Below are positions 33,427-39,804 of a stretch of 44,173 nucleotides of DNA, piece by piece. The stretch lies in assembly GCA_016200135.1 (NCBI GenBank), contig JACQFI010000046.1, positions 1 through 44,173 on the forward strand, written 5' to 3'. The notes under the pieces are model-generated. The model was not told the origin of the DNA. It ran no database searches and saw only the letters and a program-made list of their open reading frames with translations. Source of the DNA: Planctomycetota bacterium. Lineage in GTDB: Bacteria > Planctomycetota > SZUA-567 > H5-PLA8. Position 1 is the first letter of the stretch. Every line of letters begins with the position of its first letter. Made by a program: the position numbers and the translations under genes.

Positions 33427-34563
33427 TCACGGTTTCGCTTCGGCAGGGGCAGGCGTTCCCGCTGTGCCGTTCATCGTCCCCGATGCGTAGATCTCGCCCT
33501 GCGGCTGCGCTTTGCCGCCGAGCAGATAGAACGGCAGGCCGGCGATCACGCAGACGAGCAGGCTCAGCACGTTGAAGACGAGCATCAGGCTGGAACCCAT
33601 TTTGGCCGTGGTGCCCAGAACGTCCTGAAAGAGCACCGACGCGGCGAACTCGCCCGTGCCGAACCCGCCCGCCACGCCGAAGACCTTAAAGAAGGTACAG
33701 AGCGGGATCACGATCATCGTGCCCACCAGGTTCTCCTTCACGAAGTCCATCTTCAGCCCGTACGCCAGCGCGATCATGCTCGCGGTGAGGAACGCGTGGT
33801 TGAACATCGAGAGCAGCAGCGTGACGGCCATCAGCCCCGGCCGGCGGCGCAGGCCCGCGAAGCTCATGTAGAGCTTCTCGATTTTGGTGCCGAACGGCAG
33901 CGCAGCGACAAAGCGCTTGCGCAGGGGGCTCACTTCCAGGCTGCGCGAAGCCAGCACGAAGAAGGCCACGACCACGCCCAGGCAGATCAGCGTCAGGACA
34001 AAGGTGACATTGGCGAGGCGCGGGTTCTCGCTGACCGTGTGCCCGCCGGCCAGGCAGACCACGAGGGCGAGAAAGAAGAGCCCGAAGAGGCCGAGCACCC
34101 GGTCGAGCAGCACCGTCAGGACCGCGACCGCGCGCTTCTCGCGGGGATACGCGCCGGCCACGTAGAAGACCTTCACCACGTCGCCGCCGGTGGCGCTGGG
34201 CATGGCCACGTTGAAGAAGTTCCCGATCATCGTCCAGGCCAGCGCCCGGAAGTAAGAGCAGGGCATCTCGAGGCCGTCGAGCAGGATCTTGAAGCGGTAG
34301 GAGGCGAGCAGGTGGGTCGGCAGCGTGAGGGCGATGCAGGCGAGGATCCAGGTCCAGTCGTTCTCCTTCTGCACAAAGACGCCGAAGTCCAGCTTGCCGC
34401 TGGTCGCCAGCCACGTCAGCAGGCCGGCGGCGAAGCCGAGCTTGAAGAGAAACTTGGTAACGGGGTGAAAGACCACTGCCTTCCAACCGGTGCGCGGCGG
34501 CGGCGTGGCGGCGCCCGGCGCATCCTGCGGGGAGGGCTTCGACTCCGGACTCGCTTCCGCCAT
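33427..34563 (-). CDS. Lysylphosphatidylglycerol synthase TM-domain (YbhN/UPF0104-like) membrane protein
   Basis: 378 aa from the ATG at 34563 (AGGGG eight bases upstream); a longer frame to 34788 reads through palindromic non-coding DNA. After a proline-rich cytoplasmic start there are about eight hydrophobic segments. Typical family features are LLASYRFKILLDGLEMPCSY (about 92-111), FFNVAMPSATGGDVVKVFY (about 123-141), and the C-terminal FKVFGVAGGFGTGEFAAS (about 293-310). The domain is the membrane part of MprF flippases and of many stand-alone proteins thought to move lipids or serve isoprenoid/hopanoid and glycolipid pathways. It has no synthase domain. The substrate is unknown. Confidence 0.85.
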   Translation of the reverse strand: MAEASPESKPSPQDAPGAATPPPRTGWKAVVFHPVTKFLFKLGFAAGLLTWLATSGKLDFGVFVQKENDWTWILACIALTLPTHLLASYRFKILLDGLEMPCSYFRALAWTMIGNFFNVAMPSATGGDVVKVFYVAGAYPREKRAVAVLTVLLDRVLGLFGLFFLALVVCLAGGHTVSENPRLANVTFVLTLICLGVVVAFFVLASRSLEVSPLRKRFVAALPFGTKIEKLYMSFAGLRRRPGLMAVTLLLSMFNHAFLTASMIALAYGLKMDFVKENLVGTMIVIPLCTFFKVFGVAGGFGTGEFAASVLFQDVLGTTAKMGSSLMLVFNVLSLLVCVIAGLPFYLLGGKAQPQGEIYASGTMNGTAGTPAPAEAKP

Positions 34564-34729
34564 CCGCCGTTCCCCTGCCCTTCTTGGGCCGCGCCGCGTG
34601 GAAGGTATATCGTCAATTGGACGCGGATTCCGCTTCAATTCCGGAACGTTTCCGGAGCTCGAATGCGCCCGCGTCTTCCAGGCGCTACTTCGACAACCGC
34701 TTTTGCCGCGGACCTTTGCAGAGCCCATT

Positions 34730-34876
34730 GCATCCCGTGATGCTGCGTCCCTTAAGGCTGAATCGCACGCCCAGCCTTTCCCCCGCAAGCTCGAGCATCC
34801 CGTGACGCTGCGGTCCGTGGCGTTGCCCTCCGCGAAGGAGCCTCACGCCGCCACGCGACACAGCGTCCCGCGACGC
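34730..34876 (+). repeat. Three spaced GCRTC-CCGY-GAYGC dyads
   Basis: The dyads at 34730-34743, 34795-34808 and 34863-34876 share GC-R-TCCCG-Y-GA-Y-GC and are followed by TGCG or AGC. Their start-to-start distances are 65 and 68 nt, about six helical turns, so they would face nearly the same side of the DNA. The region is GC-rich, so some similarity could be chance. Confidence 0.5.
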
Positions 34877-35102
34877 AGCTTCCCGCGCTGCATAAGCCCG
34901 TGAAGCGGGACCACGCGGCGCGGGACCGTGGATCATGGAAGCCCGCGCCGCGGGACGCTGGGAAAGGGGAAGGCGGAACGCAGGGCGCTGCGTCGCGCCG
35001 GGCCGCTTCGCGGCGCCGCGCTTGGCGGGAAAAAAGGGCGCGGAATTCCATAAAGGCCGGCCGCGGCGCGGACGATGCCTTCTTCAGTCCGGTTTGGATA
35101 GG

Positions 35103-35151
35103 GCAGGGGCTGACAGGAGCGTAACCCCCCCCGCGCTTCGTCAGCCCCTGC
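35103..35151. repeat. Perfect 12-bp inverted repeat in front of parA
   Basis: GCAGGGGCTGAC (35103-35114) and GTCAGCCCCTGC (35140-35151) are exact inverted repeats with a 25-nt loop holding a run of eight C. It ends 117 nt before the ParA start. It may be a protein-binding site, a terminator for something upstream, or a leader hairpin. Confidence 0.6.
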
Positions 35152-35268
35152 ACCGGACATCCGGGAGCAGGATGCAGGATTCAGGCGCTGGCGCTGAATT
35201 CATCCGGCCTCTGAAGCCTTTCTCTTGAACCCAGACAACGACAGCCGCAACCGGCGGAGGCGCTTCGC

Positions 35269-36177
35269 GTGAAAACCATTGCCGTGATCAACCAGAAGGG
35301 CGGCACCGGCAAGACCACGACGGCCGTGAACCTGGCCGCGGCCTGCGCGCGCCGCGGCTACTGGACGCTGCTCGTCGACCTCGACCCGCAGTCGTCCGCC
35401 GCGCACTCCTTCGGACTCGATCCGGCCTCCGCGCCCGCAACGCTCTCCAAAGCCATTCTCGAAGACCGCCCGCTCGTCGAGGCCATCCGCACCACCAACA
35501 CCGCAGGCGTGGAAGTGGTGCTCGGCGGCCCGGAACTCGCGACGCTGGAGCTGCGCATCAAGAACCCGCTCACGGCGGTCCGCGTGCTCGCGCGGCTGCT
35601 GCAGCCGGTGCGGCCCGCGTACGACCTCTGCGTGCTCGACGCGCCACCGGCGCTCTCGCTCATGTTCACCAACGCGCTGAGCGCCGCCGACGGGCTGCTG
35701 GTGCCGGTGACGCCCTCGTTCCTCTCGGCGAAGGGCCTGGAGATGCTCTTCACCACCATAGAGGAGGCGCGCGCGGACCTGGCCATCGAGCCGCAGCTCC
35801 TCGGCATCGTGCTCACGATGATCGACCGGCGGCTCTCGCTCGACAAGGAAGTGGAGGGGAGCCTGCGGCAGGTCTTCGGCGCGAAGGTGCTCGATCAAGT
35901 GGTCCGGCAGAACGTGCGGCTTAAAGAAGCGCCGGGGCATTTCCGCTCGATCTTCGCGCACGCGCCGAACTCGTCGGGCGCCGAGGACTACGACGCCGTT
36001 GCCGTGGAGACGCTCGCACGCATGGGCCTGCCGGCGCAGGCGCCGCAGAAGGAGGAAGCGCCGGGCCTCAGCTCCGAGCTGCGCGAACCGCCCGAACTTC
36101 CGCAGTCCGAATCTCAAGCGCCCAAGCGGGCAGGGGAGGGGACCGCCGAGGCCGCAGCCGTGGCCCTCGCGGGATAG
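35269..36177 (+). CDS. parA: ParA-family (Walker-type) partition ATPase
   Basis: 302 aa from a GTG at 35269 (GGAGG eight bases upstream). The deviant Walker A KGGTGKTT (about 10-17), with its signature Lys near the start, Walker A' DLDPQSSAAH (about 37-46) and Walker B VLDAPPALS (about 122-130) identify a ParA/Soj ATPase. These dimerise on ATP, bind DNA non-specifically and move DNA or protein cargo. There is no N-terminal HTH, so it is of the small (Soj/type Ib) kind. The last about 45 residues are a Pro/Glu/Ala-rich extension. It is the first gene of a tight operon: the next gene starts three bases after its stop, and a ribbon-helix-helix-like protein follows. No ParB gene is in the window. 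It may partition a replicon or position a cell-envelope machine. Confidence 0.93.
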   Translation: MKTIAVINQKGGTGKTTTAVNLAAACARRGYWTLLVDLDPQSSAAHSFGLDPASAPATLSKAILEDRPLVEAIRTTNTAGVEVVLGGPELATLELRIKNPLTAVRVLARLLQPVRPAYDLCVLDAPPALSLMFTNALSAADGLLVPVTPSFLSAKGLEMLFTTIEEARADLAIEPQLLGIVLTMIDRRLSLDKEVEGSLRQVFGAKVLDQVVRQNVRLKEAPGHFRSIFAHAPNSSGAEDYDAVAVETLARMGLPAQAPQKEEAPGLSSELREPPELPQSESQAPKRAGEGTAEAAAVALAG

Positions 36178-36180
36178 CGC

Positions 36181-37011
36181 ATGGAAACCATGAACATTCG
36201 CGGACGCATCAAGCCCACGCCGACCGAGAGCTGCTTCGCGACGCTGAAGCTCCGCCTCAAAAAGCACCCGGCGCTGCTCCGCTGCTGGCCGCTGCTCGCG
36301 CTTGCGGTCCTGCTGGCGCTGGTCGCGGCGTTCGGCCTCGGGCGCTCGGGCCTCAAACTCTCGCGGACGGCCGCGGCCCCGGACGCGGGTTATCCGTTCA
36401 AGACCGCGGAGATCGTCCACGCGTCGGACGGACTCTTCTCCGTCTGGAACTACGACTCCGGCCTGGGCGGCACGATGCCCGATTACATCAATACCGTGCG
36501 CTGGTGGGACGAGGCCGGGATGCACGACCGGGTCTTCAACGCGGAGTCCGGGCGCCTCGGCTGGGTGGAGCGCGTCGGCGTCTTCCCGTCGGTCTTCGGC
36601 ACGGTGTACATCGTGGTCGGGATCGACAAGGTGGCGAGCGCGAGCTACCACACACGGATCTCCGCGTTCCGCATCGACGCCAAGACGCACGCGCTCAAGA
36701 CCATCGAGCGCTTCTTTCCCGAGATGCCCGGCACCGACGAGCTGCGGACGCAGGTGAGCTGGAACTGGTGGTTCGGCGAGTTCGGGAGCGTGCGGCGGCC
36801 GGTCGAGGTCGGCATCGACGAGGAGCGCCGCGAGGTCCGCATCGCCATGACACCCAACAACGCCTGGAAAGACCGCCCGGAGAACGACGCCCGGAAGTTC
36901 GCCGACCGCGCCTTTGTCCTGCGCTTCAACGGGCGCGAGATGCTGTATCAGCCCGAGGGTGGGGGCGTGACCAGCGCCCGCACCACCGCTCGCCTGGCAG
37001 AAGGAGACTAA
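36181..37011 (+). CDS. Single-pass membrane protein of the ParA operon, function unknown
   Basis: 276 aa beginning three bases after the ParA stop, hence co-translated. The first 35 residues are basic (RGRIKPTPTESCFATLKLRL); one TM helix follows (about 38-55; PLLALAVLLALVAAFGLG), and the remaining about 215 residues should lie outside the membrane. That part is mostly beta-strands with many aromatics (GLFSVWNYDSGLGGTMPDYI, SWNWWFGEFGSVRRPVEVG) and no known motif. I do not recognise the family. Its place between ParA and an RHH-like protein suggests a membrane anchor or receptor for the ParA cargo. Confidence 0.75.
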   Translation: METMNIRGRIKPTPTESCFATLKLRLKKHPALLRCWPLLALAVLLALVAAFGLGRSGLKLSRTAAAPDAGYPFKTAEIVHASDGLFSVWNYDSGLGGTMPDYINTVRWWDEAGMHDRVFNAESGRLGWVERVGVFPSVFGTVYIVVGIDKVASASYHTRISAFRIDAKTHALKTIERFFPEMPGTDELRTQVSWNWWFGEFGSVRRPVEVGIDEERREVRIAMTPNNAWKDRPENDARKFADRAFVLRFNGREMLYQPEGGGVTSARTTARLAEGD

Positions 37012-37016
37012 GCGGC

Positions 37017-37964
37017 ATGCCCGACGCCAACGCCGAACCCAAACACCATCCGTCCCCGGCCAACGTGGACACCGCGTCGTCCAAGCCGCGCGGCGGCGCG
37101 GGGCTCTTCAGCCTCTACCGCGCGCTCGGCAACGGACCCGTAGAGCCCGCAGGCACGGCCAAGCCCGCGGCCACCGCCGAACCGCCTCCCGCGCCTGCAG
37201 TGCTGTCCCGCGCGGCGCGCCTGCTTGCCGCCGAAGCGCCAAAGCCGGCCGCGGCCTCTAAAGAGGAACACGCCAAGCCCGCGCTCAGGGAAGGGGAGTC
37301 CGTCCGTTCCGCCGCGCCGGTGGCGATTCTGCCGGTGCCACTCGCCGAAGCAGCGGACGCGAAGAAGCCCGCCGCGGACGACTCGGCGGTGCTCAGCGCG
37401 GACGACGTGCTCAACGGCATCGAGGCCCGCCAGGCCGAGTGGCCGGCCGCACAGCCGGAGTTTCCCAACCGCGACGCGGAACCGCGGCGTTCGCCCGAGG
37501 CGCTGAACCAAGCGCTCGAAGAAGCCTTCACGGAGCTCAAGCCGCTTCTGGACGCGCCGCTCTCGCCGCGCCAAGCCCGCCGCGCGCGCCGCGGCCACGC
37601 CGCGCGCAACTTGCACGCGGGCGCAGGCTACGAGAACGTAGACAAGCGCCTGATCGAGGCGCGCCAGAAGAAGCAGCTCAAGCGGCGCGTGCGCGGCGAA
37701 GACTACGAGCAGGTGACGGTCATCATGGACCGCGACCTCTACGTGGCGCTCGACGAGTGCCTCAGCGAGTTGAGCGAGAAGGCCGGCGGACACGTGAAGC
37801 TCTCGCGGAGCATCTTCGTGCGCGCGCTGCTCAAGCGCTTCCTCGCAGACGCGCCGTCCAAGCACAAGGCGCTGAACTTCGCCGGGCTCTTCACGCCCGA
37901 TCCGCGCTCGCCGGAAGAGCTGGCCGTCATCGAGGCCGCGCTGCTGGAACGCCTGGGCCTGTAG
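37017..37964 (+). CDS. Ribbon-helix-helix-like protein of the ParA operon
   Basis: 315 aa from the ATG at 37017, with AAGGAG nine bases upstream, five bases after the previous stop. The first about 195 residues are an Ala/Pro/Lys-rich disordered region. A basic stretch follows (about 185-225; RQARRARRGHAARN, RQKKQLKRRVRG). Then comes a likely ribbon-helix-helix fold (about 226-280): strand EQVTVIMDRDLYVALDE, first helix to EKAGG, second helix KLSRSIFVRALLKRFLAD. RHH proteins bind DNA as dimers and act as centromere-binding partners of ParA (ParG/Omega type) or as repressors. It could therefore bind the palindromes upstream of parA. The long disordered arm is unusual for such proteins. A hairpin follows the stop. 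Confidence 0.7.
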   Translation: MPDANAEPKHHPSPANVDTASSKPRGGAGLFSLYRALGNGPVEPAGTAKPAATAEPPPAPAVLSRAARLLAAEAPKPAAASKEEHAKPALREGESVRSAAPVAILPVPLAEAADAKKPAADDSAVLSADDVLNGIEARQAEWPAAQPEFPNRDAEPRRSPEALNQALEEAFTELKPLLDAPLSPRQARRARRGHAARNLHAGAGYENVDKRLIEARQKKQLKRRVRGEDYEQVTVIMDRDLYVALDECLSELSEKAGGHVKLSRSIFVRALLKRFLADAPSKHKALNFAGLFTPDPRSPEELAVIEAALLERLGL

Positions 37965-37969
37965 CCGCT

Positions 37970-37992
37970 CCCGCCGAAGCATTCTCGGCGGG
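37970..37992 (+). terminator. Terminator-like hairpin ending the ParA operon
   Basis: CCCGCCGA and TCGGCGGG form a perfect 8-bp stem with the 7-nt loop AGCATTC, starting six bases after the stop codon. The sequence after it (CTATGTCACTTCGCGTTTGG) is only mildly T-rich, so it may be a Rho-independent terminator of moderate strength or a 3' stabilising stem. Confidence 0.6.
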
Positions 37993-38762
37993 CTATGTCA
38001 CTTCGCGTTTGGTCTGCTGAGTCTTCGCGCTCCTTATTAGTGCTGCGTGCTCAGCCCCGAGTGCTGCGGGACGGCATTTAGCGCCTCAATTTCTTGCAAA
38101 AAGATGCACATTATGTGCACGACACACAGTAGCTCCCGCGCTCCGGGTCCAAGTCCGGGGCCGTCGGAGGTCCAACGAAACAGCAAATCCGAAATTCGAA
38201 GCCCGAAATCCGAAACAAACGGATGAATGAACGGCCATTTTCGAAAAAAGTCTGCACCAGTTGAACGAAGGTTGCGGGTCGAAAGGTCCGAACGTTCTTC
38301 TCGCGGGAAAATGGGCACGACGGTTGGCGGGTTTTCTCGTTGGCTCGTTCTTCGCTGCGGAAAATGCACGTGTTGAACGGCAAATCCGAAGGTCGAAGCT
38401 CTAAATCCGAAGGTGTAATTTCGATCGAGACGTAAGAGATAATAATTCTCCTGCGAAAAGGCGGAGCCTTTTCTAAAACGGGCGGCAGAGCCGCGAATGG
38501 TTATTGCCGACGTCAGCACACGACGCGGCTGCGTCAGGTATTTTGGCTAAATGGGGTTGGGAATTGCCTCGGATTGCGGCGGCGTGGTTAGGATCGCCCA
38601 TAGGGAATCACGCGTTCGCTGAAAGAGACATTAACCTATAAGGAGGCAAAGTCAAGAGGCCGTAAATGGGGAAATGCATACGAGAATATTCATTTTTCGG
38701 ACTTGGCCGGTTGTTGCTTCAAAGCGGCACTTAGGGCTATAATCCTTGGCGGAGATAGGACT
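37993..38762. other. Non-coding, lower-GC region with 21-nt-period repeats
   Basis: About 770 nt with no convincing gene. It holds TGCACAT-T-ATGTGCA, a perfect 7-bp dyad (38105-38119), and two pairs of AAATCCGAA repeats described separately. A good Shine-Dalgarno-like AAGGAGG at about 38641 is followed by no usable start codon. Confidence 0.5.
38185..38411 (+). repeat. AAATCCGAA repeats with 21-nt period (two pairs)
   Basis: AAATCCGAA occurs at 38185, 38206, 38382 and 38403. Within each pair the distance is exactly 21 nt, and the spacers are alike (ATTCGAAGCCCG and GGTCGAAGCTCT). The pairs are 197 nt apart. Non-coding AAATCCGAA-type repeats of this sort are, to my recollection, widespread in planctomycete-related genomes. 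Confidence 0.65.
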
Positions 38763-39314
38763 ATGCGCACAGACCTGAAAATCACTTACAAAGAGTATCA
38801 GACGCTGCCCGAGGGTTATCCTCAATACCAGCTCATCGACGGAGATCTGTACAAAATGAGTCCCTCGCCGACGACACGCCATCAGAAGATCGTTCTGCGG
38901 CTTACCAAGGCGCTTGCCAACCACATGGATAAGGGAAACTTGGGCACCTTGCTTTTCGCGCCGATGGACGTGATCTTGGACGACGAGAACGTCTTCCAGC
39001 CGGATATTCTGTTTGTGTCGAAAGCGCGCGAAGGCATCGTCCAAGAAAAGGGCGTCTTCGGCGCGCCGGACCTCTGCGTGGAAGTGCTCTCTCCGAGCAA
39101 CTTCGATAAGAAGATGGACGTGAAGCGCATCCTGTACGCGCGTTCCGGCGTCGTGGAACTCTGGCTGTTTCATCCGGACACGAACACGGTTGAGGTCTAC
39201 CGGCTTCAGGAGGATGCCGCCAAGCCGGCGCGGACCTTAAACGACCAGGAGGCGCTCACGACGGCGCTGCTGCCCGGGCTAACGATCGAGCTGGCGCGCG
39301 TCTTCGCGCCTTAG
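38763..39314 (+). CDS. Uma2-family (DUF820) putative PD-(D/E)XK nuclease
   Basis: 183 aa from the ATG at 38763 (GGAG eight bases upstream; an in-frame start at 38703 is unsupported). Family pattern: TYKEYQTLPEGYPQYQLIDG at the N-terminus, HQKIVLRLTKAL, then the nuclease core FQPDILFV (Asp about 82) and DLCVEVLSPSN...K (Glu about 107, Lys about 116). Uma2 proteins are found in many copies in Cyanobacteria and Planctomycetota and are often linked to mobile DNA, but their role is unproven. It has lower GC than the neighbours and lies next to a non-coding repeat region, so recent gain is possible. Confidence 0.88.
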   Translation: MRTDLKITYKEYQTLPEGYPQYQLIDGDLYKMSPSPTTRHQKIVLRLTKALANHMDKGNLGTLLFAPMDVILDDENVFQPDILFVSKAREGIVQEKGVFGAPDLCVEVLSPSNFDKKMDVKRILYARSGVVELWLFHPDTNTVEVYRLQEDAAKPARTLNDQEALTTALLPGLTIELARVFAP

Positions 39315-39365
39315 ATATAATAACATGTAAATAAACGATACATAATCTATATTATCGGACGTTGG

Positions 39366-39800
39366 CTATTGCCGCGCTTTGCACCAGCGAACGGCCAACG
39401 CCGAAAGAAAATAATGCGGGCCAAACCTGCCGGATGTATCGGGGTGCTCGGCGTCTGCGATCATGCCGAGGGCGCGTTTTACTTCTTTTCGTTCTTGGCT
39501 TGAGAAGACGGAAGCATCGTCGAGCGTCGTCGCGATGAAAGCACACATCCGAACATGCCTTTCGTCAAAGTTGATGTTCCCGTTGCGATAGGCCTCATCC
39601 GTTAATTTGCTAAGGCAGCGTATCAATTCTCCTTGCTTGGTGCTGGCCTCACCTTTGGGCGGAACGAGATTCTTCCAAAGCCCGTCGAATTCATCCTGCC
39701 ATCCAGATGAGGGCGTAACAAATGCGGCGGAGGAAGAAGCCTTTGTCAGGCTGGCCTTCACCTTTTTCACCGCTGAAGCCTTTTTGCTCTTTCGAGGCAT
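39366..39800 (-). CDS. Small basic protein of unknown function, translationally coupled to the Asp-box gene
   Basis: 144 aa from the ATG at 39800. The CGGAG ribosome site overlaps the stop codon of the upstream Asp-box protein gene (stop at 39805-39807), so the two are coupled although they look unrelated. The N-terminus is very basic (MPRKSKKASAVKKVKASLTK). Residues about 60-144 are helical with conserved-looking Cys, Trp and His (RMCAFIATTLDD, FGPHYFLSALAVRWCKA). No signal peptide. GC content is lower than that of the genes around it. I do not recognise the family; the basic start suggests DNA or RNA binding. Confidence 0.6.
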   Translation of the reverse strand: MPRKSKKASAVKKVKASLTKASSSAAFVTPSSGWQDEFDGLWKNLVPPKGEASTKQGELIRCLSKLTDEAYRNGNINFDERHVRMCAFIATTLDDASVFSSQERKEVKRALGMIADAEHPDTSGRFGPHYFLSALAVRWCKARQ

Positions 39801-39804
39801 GCCC

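Larger units (their letters stand above)
34564..35268. other. Palindrome-rich non-coding region upstream of the ParA operon
   Basis: 705 nt without a convincing gene. It holds three similar short dyads, GCATC-CCGT-GATGC (34730-34743), GCATCCCGTGACGC (34795-34808) and GCGTC-CCGC-GACGC (34863-34876), 65 and 68 nt apart. A related sequence in reverse (CCGCGGGACGC) lies near 34948. A perfect 12-bp inverted repeat is at 35103-35151. Such an arrangement could be a partition site, an origin or an array of regulator sites; this is inference from position before parA. Confidence 0.5.

Noticed and set aside
34564..34788. N-terminal extension of the LPG-synthase-like protein to 34788
   Set aside because: The added residues come from palindromic non-coding DNA and the ATG at 34563 has its own ribosome site.
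38185..38411. CRISPR array
   Set aside because: Repeat units are only nine bases, spacers are twelve and similar to each other, there are only two units per group, and no cas gene is present.
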